This document shows positions 25,500 through 33,920 of a stretch of 64,000 nt of DNA, in pieces. The notes under the pieces are model-generated. The model had not been told where the DNA came from. It made no database searches and saw only the letters and a list, made by a program, of their open reading frames with translations. Position numbers and translations under genes: made by a program. Position 1 is the first letter of the stretch, and each line of letters begins with the position of its first letter. This DNA is from Flavobacterium sp. MedPE-SWcel (GTDB lineage Bacteria; Bacteroidota; Bacteroidia; Flavobacteriales; Flavobacteriaceae): positions 29,354-93,353 of the forward strand of contig MPCW01000014.1 of NCBI GenBank assembly GCA_001874325.1. Reading direction: 5' to 3'.

Positions 25500-26594
25500 T
25501 TATATGTATTTTACAGGGTTAGTATCTATTTTGGTTACTATAACAGTAAGGTTTTCGACTCTAGTCTTTAAGTAATCAGCTATATAATCTTTAGTATATC
25601 GTTCACTTTCAAAATGGCCAATATCAGCAAGTAGTAATTTATTTTCTGCTTCATAAAAGTTATGGTACTTCAAGTCAGCAGTTAAATAAGCATCAGCTCC
25701 TGAGTTAATAGCATTTTTAATAGCATAACTTCCAGAGCCACCTAGTACAGCAACTTTTTTTATAGGTTTTTCTGTATAAGCACTATGGCGAATACCTCCT
25801 GTTTGCATTTTGTCTTTTACGAATAATAGAAAATCGTTTTCACTCATAGGAGTTTCTAGTTCTCCCACCATACCTAACCCGATGTTTTGATGTTTGTTTT
25901 CTAGTTTGTAGATTTCATACGCTACCTCTTCATAAACATGATTATCAAATAAAGTTTTTAATATTTTACCTTCAAGATGTTTTTCGAAGGTAACCTCTAG
26001 TTTAATTTCGTTTCCTTCTACAAATTCTCCAGCTGACCCTATTACAGGATTACTGTCATTAGTACCTTGATATGTGCCTAGACCTTGTGAACTAAAGCTG
26101 CAATTTTCATAATTACCAATATTGCCAGCGCCCGCATTAAACAAAGCATTACGTAGCTCTAAAACATTTTCGGGAGTTGTAAAAGTGACAAGTTTATGAA
26201 TAAAACTTTCTTTAGGTACTAGTACCTTGGTATTGGTAAGCCCTAGGGCATTACAGAATATTTTATTAACTCCTTGTTTGTGATTGTCTAGTGCAGTATG
26301 TACAGCATATATTGCAATATCATTTTTAATAGCTTTTACTATAGCACGCTCTACATAGTTTTTTCCTGTTATTTTTTTTAACCCTGAAAATAATATAGGG
26401 TGAAAACATACTACTAGATTACATTTTTTGATGATAGCCTCATCAATAATAGCTTCTAACGCATCGTGACATACTAATACTCCAGTAACATCATCATTAG
26501 AGCTACCTGTTAATAGACCAACATTATCAAAACTTTCAGCATAGGCAAGTGGCGCCATCTCTTCTAGTGTATTTAGTATGCTTTTAATTTTCAT
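25500..26594 (-). CDS. Nif3-like dinuclear metal centre protein (YbgI / DUF34 family)
   Basis: The 364-residue protein has the split metal-binding Nif3 domain: AESFDNVGLLTG near the N-terminus, VCFHPILFSG and VHTALDNHKQGVN in the first half, and GSGSYAIKNAINSGADAYLTAD-type and DIGHFESER motifs in the second. The middle (about 125-230) is the PII-like insertion of the longer members. Its metals and biochemical role are unsettled; the name GTP cyclohydrolase type 2 used in databases is doubtful. It has a perfect TTG-N19-TATATTTG promoter. Confidence 0.92.
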   Translation of the reverse strand: MKIKSILNTLEEMAPLAYAESFDNVGLLTGSSNDDVTGVLVCHDALEAIIDEAIIKKCNLVVCFHPILFSGLKKITGKNYVERAIVKAIKNDIAIYAVHTALDNHKQGVNKIFCNALGLTNTKVLVPKESFIHKLVTFTTPENVLELRNALFNAGAGNIGNYENCSFSSQGLGTYQGTNDSNPVIGSAGEFVEGNEIKLEVTFEKHLEGKILKTLFDNHVYEEVAYEIYKLENKHQNIGLGMVGELETPMSENDFLLFVKDKMQTGGIRHSAYTEKPIKKVAVLGGSGSYAIKNAINSGADAYLTADLKYHNFYEAENKLLLADIGHFESERYTKDYIADYLKTRVENLTVIVTKIDTNPVKYI

Positions 26595-26614
26595 GGTAAG
26601 AATTATTTAGGGTT

Positions 26615-26644
26615 CAAATATACTTATTAAGCTGTTTTTGTCAA
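26615..26644 (-). promoter_or_regulatory. Promoter TTG-N19-TATATTTG of the Nif3-like gene
   Basis: On the minus strand TTG (26642-26644) and TATATTTG (26615-26622) are 19 bp apart, a full consensus match, 20 bp before the start codon. Confidence 0.75.
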
Positions 26645-26680
26645 AAGTATAATAAGATTTGTAGTCTTTAATAAATAAAA

Positions 26681-26706
26681 AAACCGCTTCTGAAAAGAAG
26701 CGGTTT
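26681..26706 (-). terminator. Rho-independent terminator after the repeat lipoprotein gene
   Basis: AAACCGCTTCT pairs with AGAAGCGGTTT around a GAAA tetraloop, with a T tract on the minus strand. Confidence 0.88.
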
Positions 26707-26727
26707 AATAATGTTGTTTATTAAATA

Positions 26728-27129
26728 CTATTGGCAGTCAGTAAGTAATTCGTATCCTTGAATAGCAGTAGAATAAGCTACTCCTGAGTCTATTCCACCT
26801 ACTACAGCATTTCCATTATCACCTTCACATACTTCAAAAGCAGGTACTGTTTGTCCTTGAACGGTATATTCTGCACATGTTACACAGTTTGTTGCTGGGC
26901 TAGTATCGTTATCACAATTAGCTGTAATGTATTGAGCAACTGTTAAGCCTGAGTCTATTCCTTCTACAACTACTGTTCCATCAGGACCTTCACATACTTC
27001 AAAGTTAGTAGCTTCAGTTAGTTCGCATGTTTGGCAATTGTCATTTACACTACCGTTGTCATCATCAGAAGAACAAGCTACAAAAGTCATTCCTGCTAAA
27101 AGAGCTAAGGATAAAATAAGTTTTTTCAT
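26728..27129 (-). CDS. Small lipoprotein with two cysteine-containing repeats
   Basis: The 133-residue protein has a lipoprotein signal with lipobox FVAC (Cys19) and an SSDDD stretch that in Bacteroidota is close to a surface-export pattern. The mature part consists of two copies of one unit, each with CxxC, then FEVCEG, a GxxVVxGIDSG segment and a final Cys. The four cysteines of each unit could form two disulfides outside the cytoplasm. I know no function for it. It has its own terminator. Confidence 0.72.
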   Translation of the reverse strand: MKKLILSLALLAGMTFVACSSDDDNGSVNDNCQTCELTEATNFEVCEGPDGTVVVEGIDSGLTVAQYITANCDNDTSPATNCVTCAEYTVQGQTVPAFEVCEGDNGNAVVGGIDSGVAYSTAIQGYELLTDCQ

Positions 27130-27264
27130 ATTATTTTAATGTTAAATATTAGTTAGATTGCAAACAAAACGAAATAAAGTGTTAAAACCAAGAAATTACA
27201 TACTAAAATTAACTTTTTGTTATTTTTTTGCAAATAGTTTTAGAATTGACTTATTTTTATTTTA

Positions 27265-28290
27265 ATGAAAACACTTAGAAAACTATTAATGCCGTTTAGC
27301 TTACTCTATTGGGGTATAGTTAGTATTAGAAACCTTTTTTATGATGTTGGGATTCTGGGATCATCATCGTTTACAGTTCCTGTTATTGTTGTAGGGAATC
27401 TTAGTACTGGTGGTACAGGTAAATCACCTCAAACGGAGTATCTTATCAGATTATTGAGCGATAAATATAGTGTAGCTACATTAAGTAGGGGGTATAAAAG
27501 AAAATCTAAAGGTTTTGTGTTGGCAGATGAGAGTGCAGACGCTGATAAATTAGGAGATGAACCCTACCAGTTTTATAAAAAATTTTCAAATATTACTGTA
27601 GCAGTAGATGCAGATAGAGTAAATGGTATTACAAAATTATTAGCACCAGCAAAGCAGCCGGAAGTTATATTGTTAGATGATGCTTATCAGCATCGTGCAG
27701 TAAAAGCAAGTTTTTATATACTATTAACAGCTTATGATGATTTGTATGCTGATGATTTTGTATTACCAACTGGTAATTTAAGAGAGGGGAGAAGTGGTGC
27801 TAATCGTGCAAATATTATAATTGTTACAAAATGTCCACCAAATCTTTCAAGTCAAGAACAAGAACAAATTGTTGAAAAATTAAAACCAAATAAAAACCAA
27901 AAGGTGTATTTCTCTTTTATAGCTTATGATGACAAAGTGTACAATACTACTTCTGAAATAAATGTAGAGGGACTTAGAGATACTGATAAAATTATTCTTG
28001 CAGGTATAGCAAAACCACTTCCATTTTTCCGATATTTACAGAACGATAATGATGAATGTCTTACTTATCCAGATCATCATTATTTTACTGATAAGGAAAT
28101 AAAAGAACTAAAGGTTCTTTGTAAAGACAAAATCATTATAACGACCGAAAAAGACTATATGCGTCTTGAAGGAAAGTTACCTGATGATAGACTGTTTTAT
28201 TTACCAATAAAAAGTAGCTTTATATCTAAAGGGAATGATTTTGATAAAACTATTCTAGATTATGTGGGAGAAAGTACAGCAAACGGTTGA
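27265..28290 (+). CDS. lpxK: Tetraacyldisaccharide 4'-kinase LpxK
   Basis: LpxK phosphorylates the 4' position of the lipid A disaccharide at the inner face of the cytoplasmic membrane. The 341-residue protein has an N-terminal hydrophobic helix (FSLLYWGIVSIRN), the P-loop GNLSTGGTGKSP near residue 52, the LSRGYKRKSKG segment, GDEPYQF, and DDAYQHRAVK, all family hallmarks. Its last 29 bases overlap the start of the PNP gene, which indicates cotranscription of two genes with no obvious pathway link. Confidence 0.95.
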   Translation: MKTLRKLLMPFSLLYWGIVSIRNLFYDVGILGSSSFTVPVIVVGNLSTGGTGKSPQTEYLIRLLSDKYSVATLSRGYKRKSKGFVLADESADADKLGDEPYQFYKKFSNITVAVDADRVNGITKLLAPAKQPEVILLDDAYQHRAVKASFYILLTAYDDLYADDFVLPTGNLREGRSGANRANIIIVTKCPPNLSSQEQEQIVEKLKPNKNQKVYFSFIAYDDKVYNTTSEINVEGLRDTDKIILAGIAKPLPFFRYLQNDNDECLTYPDHHYFTDKEIKELKVLCKDKIIITTEKDYMRLEGKLPDDRLFYLPIKSSFISKGNDFDKTILDYVGESTANG

Positions 28291-29074
28291 TTTTATAAAC
28301 AATAAAATAAATTTTAAGCCAGAATTTGGTGTAATACTAGGCTCGGGACTTGGTGGTTTTGCCGATGATATTGAGGTTGAGTTTACTCTTTCTTATAGCG
28401 ATATCCCTAACTTTCCAGTCTCTACGGTAGAAGGTCATAAAGGGGCTTTGTTATTTGGTACTATAGGGGCTAAAAAAGTAGTAGCAATGCAGGGACGCTT
28501 TCATTATTATGAAGGCTATAATATGCAAGAGGTTACATTCCCTGTTAGAGTAATGAAATTTTTAGGTGTTCAAAACCTAATAGTATCTAATGCATCTGGT
28601 GGTGTAAATCCTTTATATGCAGTAGGTGATATTGTTTTGATAAACGATCATATAAATATGATGCCAGAACATCCGCTTCGAGGTAAAAATGATAAGCGTT
28701 TTGGTCCTCGATTTGTTAATATGAGTGAACCTTATAATCGAGATATGATAGGTAGGGCTAAGGCTATAGCTAGTGATTTAAATATTGAGGTTAAAGATGG
28801 TGTGTACTTGGGGTTACAAGGGCCTACATTTGAAACTTTAGCCGAATACCGAATGGTAAAAGCAGTAGGGGCTGATTGTGTTGGTATGTCTACCGTACCA
28901 GAAGTTATTGTAGCACGCCATATGGATATGGATTGCTTTGGTATATCTGTAATAACAGATATGGGAGATGAGGATAACATCGAAGAGGTTAACCATAATG
29001 AAGTGCTACAGGCAGCACAAAAAGTAGAACCTAAAGTACGTAAACTAATAAAAGAGTTTATAGCAACTATTTAA
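28262..29074 (+). CDS. Purine nucleoside phosphorylase, trimeric class
   Basis: This enzyme splits guanosine and inosine type nucleosides with phosphate for purine salvage. The 270-residue protein has GVILGSGLGGF at the phosphate site, VEGHKGALLFG, GRFHYYEGY, VSNASGGVN, the GPTFETLAEYR base site and GADCVGMSTVPEVIVARH, as in PNPases of the mammalian/PunA class. The start inside lpxK is the only ATG that leaves the N-terminal helix intact. Its TAA interlocks with the stop of the convergent gap gene (TTAA). Confidence 0.93.
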   Translation: MWEKVQQTVDFINNKINFKPEFGVILGSGLGGFADDIEVEFTLSYSDIPNFPVSTVEGHKGALLFGTIGAKKVVAMQGRFHYYEGYNMQEVTFPVRVMKFLGVQNLIVSNASGGVNPLYAVGDIVLINDHINMMPEHPLRGKNDKRFGPRFVNMSEPYNRDMIGRAKAIASDLNIEVKDGVYLGLQGPTFETLAEYRMVKAVGADCVGMSTVPEVIVARHMDMDCFGISVITDMGDEDNIEEVNHNEVLQAAQKVEPKVRKLIKEFIATI

Positions 29075-30120
29075 TCTAAATTGATAGCTGTTTCTTGTTT
29101 TTTAGAAGAGATATTATTGTTGTTCTCAAGATAAGTTATAAGATCTATTATTCTTGAAGAATAACCAATTTCGTTATCATACCAACCTACAACCTTAACC
29201 ATTTTGTCTATAACAGAAGTTAATTGTGCATCAAAAAGGCATGAATTTGTGTTACCTAGTATATCTACCGAAACTATTGGGTCTTCAGTATAAGCAAGAA
29301 CACCTTTAAGTTCGTTATCAGCAGATGTTTTAAAAGCAGTGTTTATTTCTTCAATACTTACTTCTCTCTTTACATAGCAAGTAATATCAGTAAGTGATCC
29401 ATCAGGTACAGGTACGCGTATACCGCTTCCTCCAATTTTACCATTAAATTCAGGAAATATTTTAGTTAATGCTTTGGCAGCTCCTGTTGTAGTAGGAACT
29501 ATGGACTGCGATGCACCACGTGCTCTACGCAAATCTTTATGTGGTTGATCATGTAAGCTCTGATCAGTAGTGTAGGAGTGTACTGTTGTAATATATGCTT
29601 GCTCAATACCGCATAATTCGTTAATGATTTTCATCATAGGTGCCGCATTATTGGTTGTACAACTAGCGTTCGATACTATTGTTTCGCTCCCGTCTAGTAT
29701 ATGTTCATTAACACCAAGTACTACAGTTTTTATTCTGTCATCCTCTGGAGGAGCCGATAGGATAACTTTTTTTGCACCAGATGTAATGTGTTTTTTAGCA
29801 TCTTCAAGCGTTTTAAACTTTCCAGTAGCTTCAATAACAGTATCAATTTCTAAAGTTTTCCAATTGATATCAGCAACATCTCTATGTCGAGTATAAGTGT
29901 AACTTTTACCATCAATTATAATGCTCTCTTCAGTATGAGATACCTCAAAAGGAAGTACACCGTGTATGCTATCATATTTTATAAGGTGTGCCATAGTTCG
30001 AGCATCAGCAATATCATTAATTGCTATAACATCGATATTAGGGTTTTGTAGTAATAACCTAAATAGGTTTCTACCTATACGCCCAAAGCCATTAATGGCT
30101 ATTTTTATTTTTGTTGCCAT
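29071..30120 (-). CDS. gap: Type I glyceraldehyde-3-phosphate dehydrogenase
   Basis: The enzyme oxidises glyceraldehyde-3-phosphate to 1,3-bisphosphoglycerate with NAD. The 349-residue protein has the Rossmann start INGFGRIGR, an Asp at the end of strand 2 (NDIADA) that favours NAD, the catalytic SNASCTTN (Cys154), the VHSYTTDQ stretch with the partner His, and GGSGIRVPVPDGS for phosphate binding. It carries an unusual C-terminal tail (ENNNNISSKKQ). Flavobacteria often have two such genes; whether this one works in glycolysis or gluconeogenesis is not visible. No other glycolytic gene is adjacent. Confidence 0.93.
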   Translation of the reverse strand: MATKIKIAINGFGRIGRNLFRLLLQNPNIDVIAINDIADARTMAHLIKYDSIHGVLPFEVSHTEESIIIDGKSYTYTRHRDVADINWKTLEIDTVIEATGKFKTLEDAKKHITSGAKKVILSAPPEDDRIKTVVLGVNEHILDGSETIVSNASCTTNNAAPMMKIINELCGIEQAYITTVHSYTTDQSLHDQPHKDLRRARGASQSIVPTTTGAAKALTKIFPEFNGKIGGSGIRVPVPDGSLTDITCYVKREVSIEEINTAFKTSADNELKGVLAYTEDPIVSVDILGNTNSCLFDAQLTSVIDKMVKVVGWYDNEIGYSSRIIDLITYLENNNNISSKKQETAINLD

Positions 30121-30177
30121 TGGATAGTTTGCTTTATGTGTGCCTTTCGATAGTGGTCGAATTATGGCTGATGAAGA

Positions 30178-31068
30178 TTATAGTAGGTGTTTTTGCGCTT
30201 TGTAAGACGAACGTACTAATGCACCACTTTCAACATGGCGGAAGCCAAGTTTAAGTCCTATTTCTTCATATTTTTTAAACTGATCTGGAGTAATAAACTC
30301 TTTAACAGGAAGGTGTTTTTTACTTGGTTGTAAATACTGACCAATAGTTAATACATCAAGGTTTACATCGCGTAAATCGTGCATAGTTTGTATAACTTCT
30401 TCTTCTTTTTCACCAAGACCAAGCATAATACCTGATTTTGTACGATTTATTCCGCTATCTTTTAAATAACGCAATACCTCTAAACTACGTTCATACTTAG
30501 CTTGGATACGTACCTCGCGAGTAAGTCTTTTTACAGTTTCCATGTTATGAGAAACTACTTCTGGAGCTACAGCAACAATACGATCTATATTTCGTTCTAT
30601 ACCTTGAAAATCAGGTATAAGTGTTTCTAATGTAGTGTTAGGATTCATTCTACGAATAGCCTTAACAGTCTCAGCCCATATAATAGATCCGCCATCTTTA
30701 AGATCATCACGGTCTACACTGGTAATTACGGCATGTTTAATATCCATAATTTTTATAGAACGTGATACCTTTTCAGGTTCATCCCAATCTACTGTTTCAG
30801 GTCTTCCTGTTTGTACACCACAAAAACCACAAGAACGTGTACATACATTACCTAATATCATAAATGTGGCAGTACCTTCTCCCCAGCATTCACCCATATT
30901 AGGGCAACTACCAGAAGTACATATAGTGTGTAGGTCGTATTTATCTACAAGTCCACGAAGTTCAGTATATTTTTTACCTGTAGGTAATTTTACTCTTAAC
31001 CACTTTGGTTTTTGAGTATATTTTCCTTTTACGGCTGTTGGTTTTACGGTATCTAAAATGGTCTCCAT
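30178..31068 (-). CDS. lipA: Lipoyl synthase LipA
   Basis: LipA inserts two sulfurs into octanoyl-lysine on 2-oxoacid dehydrogenase and glycine cleavage proteins. The 296-residue protein has both iron-sulfur sites: the auxiliary cluster C50-x4-C55-x5-C61 and the radical SAM cluster C76-x3-C80-x2-C83 (CTRSCGFC), plus the C-terminal RSSYKA stretch with the conserved Ser ligand. Its target in this window is the E2 protein at 12793-14091. No lipB is adjacent. A TATCTTTG promoter element lies 19 bp upstream. Confidence 0.97.
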   Translation of the reverse strand: METILDTVKPTAVKGKYTQKPKWLRVKLPTGKKYTELRGLVDKYDLHTICTSGSCPNMGECWGEGTATFMILGNVCTRSCGFCGVQTGRPETVDWDEPEKVSRSIKIMDIKHAVITSVDRDDLKDGGSIIWAETVKAIRRMNPNTTLETLIPDFQGIERNIDRIVAVAPEVVSHNMETVKRLTREVRIQAKYERSLEVLRYLKDSGINRTKSGIMLGLGEKEEEVIQTMHDLRDVNLDVLTIGQYLQPSKKHLPVKEFITPDQFKKYEEIGLKLGFRHVESGALVRSSYKAQKHLL

Positions 31069-31087
31069 ACTAAAAACAATTAGTCTA

Positions 31088-31095
31088 CAAAGATA
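31088..31095 (-). promoter_or_regulatory. -7 promoter element of lipA
   Basis: TATCTTTG on the minus strand matches TAnnTTTG, 19 bp before the lipA start; no clear -33 TTG. Confidence 0.45.
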
Positions 31096-31144
31096 AGGTT
31101 TATTTATGGATTAGTAGATAATGATGATTTCCCAAATTGGTATA

Positions 31145-31171
31145 AAAAAACTCCCTAAAAGGGAGTTTTTT
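31145..31171 (-). terminator. Rho-independent terminator after the TonB-like gene
   Basis: AAAAAACTCCCT pairs with AGGGAGTTTTTT around a three-base loop, directly past the stop at 31173. Confidence 0.87.
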
Positions 31172-31172
31172 G

Positions 31173-32027
31173 TTATTTTATGTTAATGGTTATTGGTAGG
31201 TTGTAGGCAGACCGTACTGTTTGCCCTCTCATTTTACCAGGTTTCCATTTTGTTTTAATTGATTCTAAAACTCTTATAGCTTCTTTACCTGCTCCATAAC
31301 CAGGATCGCGTAATACTTTAATGTGTGATATAGTACCGTCTTTTTCTACTACAAAAGAAACATATACTCTTAATGTAGTTTCTACATCAACTTCAGGAGT
31401 ATTGAATCGTTTTCCTACGGTTTTATAAAACTGTTCCATTCCTCCAGGGAATTCAGGAGCTTCGTCTAGCATTGTAGCATTTACAGTTCCATTATCATCA
31501 CTAGGCTTTGTTCCTGTGCCTGTGCCATCTTCTTTTCCTAGTGGACTTGTTGCTCCTGTAGAAAAATTATTGCTTCCATCTCCTTCACTTGTAACAGCGG
31601 CTGCTTTAGTAGTTGTAACTTGTTCAGTGGTAGGTATAATTGTGGGCTCAGTAGTTGTAACTGCTTTAAGCTGTTTGTATGCTATTGTTTTTTCAGGTGT
31701 TTTAGGAGCTTGAGCAACAGTTTTTTGAGGTTCTTCGATTATTGGATCAGGAACTTTAAGTTCTTTTTTTTCTTTGAAAATTACTGGAACAGAAGTTTCA
31801 ACTATAATTTCATGAGGTTCGTATATAGCTACTTTAGGTGCTGGATTAAAATAATTTATGGCAGCTGGTATACTTACTAATGCAAGTATTAATCCAATAC
31901 CAGAAAAGAGAGCAATTATTGTTGTTTTTGATTGTTGTTGTCGCAATTTATAGGCTCCGTATGCTTTGTTACGGCCTTCAAAAACAAGGTCAATCCATTT
32001 TTGGTCGAATACGCTTACTTTAGACAT
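31173..32027 (-). CDS. TonB family energy transducer
   Basis: The 284-residue protein has a short cytoplasmic segment with FEGRNKAYGAYKLR, the N-terminal motif of many Bacteroidota TonB proteins, one membrane helix (about 38-60), a Pro/Glu/Thr-rich periplasmic linker and a C-terminal TonB domain (about 190-284) with DEAPEFPGGMEQF, YVSFVVEKDG and KWKPGKMRGQTVRSAYNLPI. It would couple the proton gradient to outer-membrane receptors. No exbB/exbD or receptor gene is adjacent, so it may be one of several TonBs. Confidence 0.88.
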   Translation of the reverse strand: MSKVSVFDQKWIDLVFEGRNKAYGAYKLRQQQSKTTIIALFSGIGLILALVSIPAAINYFNPAPKVAIYEPHEIIVETSVPVIFKEKKELKVPDPIIEEPQKTVAQAPKTPEKTIAYKQLKAVTTTEPTIIPTTEQVTTTKAAAVTSEGDGSNNFSTGATSPLGKEDGTGTGTKPSDDNGTVNATMLDEAPEFPGGMEQFYKTVGKRFNTPEVDVETTLRVYVSFVVEKDGTISHIKVLRDPGYGAGKEAIRVLESIKTKWKPGKMRGQTVRSAYNLPITINIK

Positions 32028-32182
32028 AATAATAGGGTTTTGGGTTGTTAGTAAATAATAATAGTATACTATGTAAAACGCAATATTATATTAATTTATT
32101 ATAAATAAACGTGTAAAAAATTACGAAATAAATAAAAATAAGGTCTAAAAGGTGGTTTTTTGTTATTGATTGCTTGTGGTTT

Positions 32183-32755
32183 TTAGCAATCTTTTTTATT
32201 CTTAATAATTTCTGATAAGAGTTTCTTAGCTCTAAGAAGTCTTATTTTAATATTATTAAGTGGTTGATCTAGTTGATCGGCTATTTCCTGATAACTCTGC
32301 TCTTGAAAGTATCGTAACTGTATTACTTCTTGATATTGCGGTTTAAGTTTTTTAATACATTCAAGTAATCTAGAAAGATTTTGTTCTTGTATTAATTCAT
32401 CCTCTACAGAGAGTGAGTCATCAGCAATATTATAGGCTTGTCTATTATCATCTTCATTTATGTCTACAAATAATGATGATTTTTTTTTGCGAAGCATATC
32501 AATGTAGGCATTTTTTGCAATGGCTATTAACCAAGTATTAAATGCATACTCAGGGTTGTATGTTGTAATTTTGTCAAATGCTTTAGCAAAAGTTTGTATA
32601 ACAACATCTTCAGTATCGGTTTCATTTTGGGTATGTTTTAGCATAAAGCCATAAACCTCATTCCAAAAGAAATCAAGTAAAAAGGTAAAAGCTACCTGAT
32701 CTCCCAGTTTAGCTTTTTCAATATTAGCCTGTATATGTTCGGAGTTTATTTCCAA
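32183..32755 (-). CDS. ECF-type RNA polymerase sigma factor
   Basis: The 190-residue protein has sigma region 2 (LDFFWNEVYGFMLKHTQNE and the AFNTWLIAIAKNAYID stretch, residues about 22-90) and region 4 (about 128-185, with LRYFQEQSYQEIADQLDQPL as helix-turn-helix), and no region 1 or 3, so it belongs to the ECF group. No anti-sigma factor gene is adjacent. Its start overlaps the end of the glycosyltransferase gene by 10 bp, so both are made from one transcript. Its regulon is unknown. Confidence 0.9.
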   Translation of the reverse strand: MEINSEHIQANIEKAKLGDQVAFTFLLDFFWNEVYGFMLKHTQNETDTEDVVIQTFAKAFDKITTYNPEYAFNTWLIAIAKNAYIDMLRKKKSSLFVDINEDDNRQAYNIADDSLSVEDELIQEQNLSRLLECIKKLKPQYQEVIQLRYFQEQSYQEIADQLDQPLNNIKIRLLRAKKLLSEIIKNKKDC

Positions 32756-33852
32756 TGTACTGGTTTTGAAAACATGTTAGTAAATAAAACATTAACTCTT
32801 GTGAAGATAAGTATTATTTCGATAAATGGAAACCAGTATGTTGTATCTTTTTCTTCTAGTTTAGCAGCGCTATAACCAAATGTCAACCATGCTACAATGT
32901 AACGTATAACGATAATAGGTACTAAAACTTTCCAGTTATATTGTAACGCTAGTAGTGTTACTGCAAGTACTAAAAATAATAATTGGCTAAGGTTGTAAAG
33001 CTTTAGTTGTAATTTATCAAATGGTCGAAAAAAGTTACTACTAAAGTCTTGTTTTCGCTTTAGTTTAAACCAAGACTTAAATGTTTTTTTAGCTTGATAT
33101 TGAGTAAAACTATCAGGGGTAAAGCAAATAGCGGTATTTTCTTTATTAGCAGTTTGATTAATAAATAAAGAGTCTTCACCTATGCGTATATTCATATGGT
33201 CGATATATCCATTTACTTTAAAGAATTCTTCTTTTTTATAGGCAAGGTTACGACCATTTCCGGTATAAGGATGTCCCGATTTTGCCCAAGCAAAATATTG
33301 AGTTGCTATAAGTACCGCATCAAATCGTATAATTTTATTAAGAAAAGAATTTTTTATCTTTTCGTAACTACTATAGCCTAATGTTATTGTTTTGTTTAAA
33401 GTAAATTGAGAACTCATTTGAGCAATCCAATCTTTAGAGGTAGGGAGGCAGTCGGCATCAGTAAAAAGTAGATACTCTTTACTTGCAGCTTTAATACCTA
33501 AGGTTAGAGCATATTTTTTATTACCCCAAAAGGCTTCATTGTTTTCGACTGTTACAAGCTTAATATTCTTATAAGTTTGTTCAAACTTTTCGAATATATC
33601 TAGAGTTCCATCGCTTGAAGCGTTGTCTATAAGTACAATTTCAAAATCTGAATAATTTTGTGCGGCTAGTAACGGAACTAATTCGGTTACTTTTTCAGCT
33701 TCGTTTTTAGCACATACAATTACAGAAACTGGAATTTTTTTTGATGTTGTAGTTTGAGATTTTGCAAAAGAAAATTTCCCAAAAACCCCTAAATAATAAA
33801 AAAGTTGTATTACAGTAATACCAATAAAAATGTAAAAAATAATGTCTTGCAT
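32746..33852 (-). CDS. Membrane glycosyltransferase family 2
   Basis: An N-terminal membrane helix (IIFYIFIGITVIQLFYYLGV) is followed by a GT-A domain (about 40-260) with VSVIVCAKNEAEKV, LIDNASSDGT, the metal-binding FTDADC, and IGEDSLF; the usual QxxRW is replaced by KRKQDFS. Two or three further membrane helices (about 290-360) end the 368-residue protein. It probably adds sugars to a lipid-linked or envelope acceptor at the inner membrane; the product is unknown. It heads a two-gene unit with the ECF sigma factor. Confidence 0.88.
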   Translation of the reverse strand: MQDIIFYIFIGITVIQLFYYLGVFGKFSFAKSQTTTSKKIPVSVIVCAKNEAEKVTELVPLLAAQNYSDFEIVLIDNASSDGTLDIFEKFEQTYKNIKLVTVENNEAFWGNKKYALTLGIKAASKEYLLFTDADCLPTSKDWIAQMSSQFTLNKTITLGYSSYEKIKNSFLNKIIRFDAVLIATQYFAWAKSGHPYTGNGRNLAYKKEEFFKVNGYIDHMNIRIGEDSLFINQTANKENTAICFTPDSFTQYQAKKTFKSWFKLKRKQDFSSNFFRPFDKLQLKLYNLSQLLFLVLAVTLLALQYNWKVLVPIIVIRYIVAWLTFGYSAAKLEEKDTTYWFPFIEIILIFTRVNVLFTNMFSKPVHWK

Positions 33853-33920
33853 TCCGCTTAGTAGTTCTTTTAGTTTCGCGACAAATCTACGTTCAATTAT
33901 TAATTTGTGCTATATTTTTT

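Noticed and set aside
25500..26594. GTP cyclohydrolase I type 2
   Set aside because: This database name for Nif3-like proteins rests on weak data; a neutral family name was used.
32168..32191. Hairpin GATTGCT/AGCAATC at the end of the sigma factor gene
   Set aside because: Short stem with a 10-base loop and no T tract downstream on the minus strand; not called a terminator.
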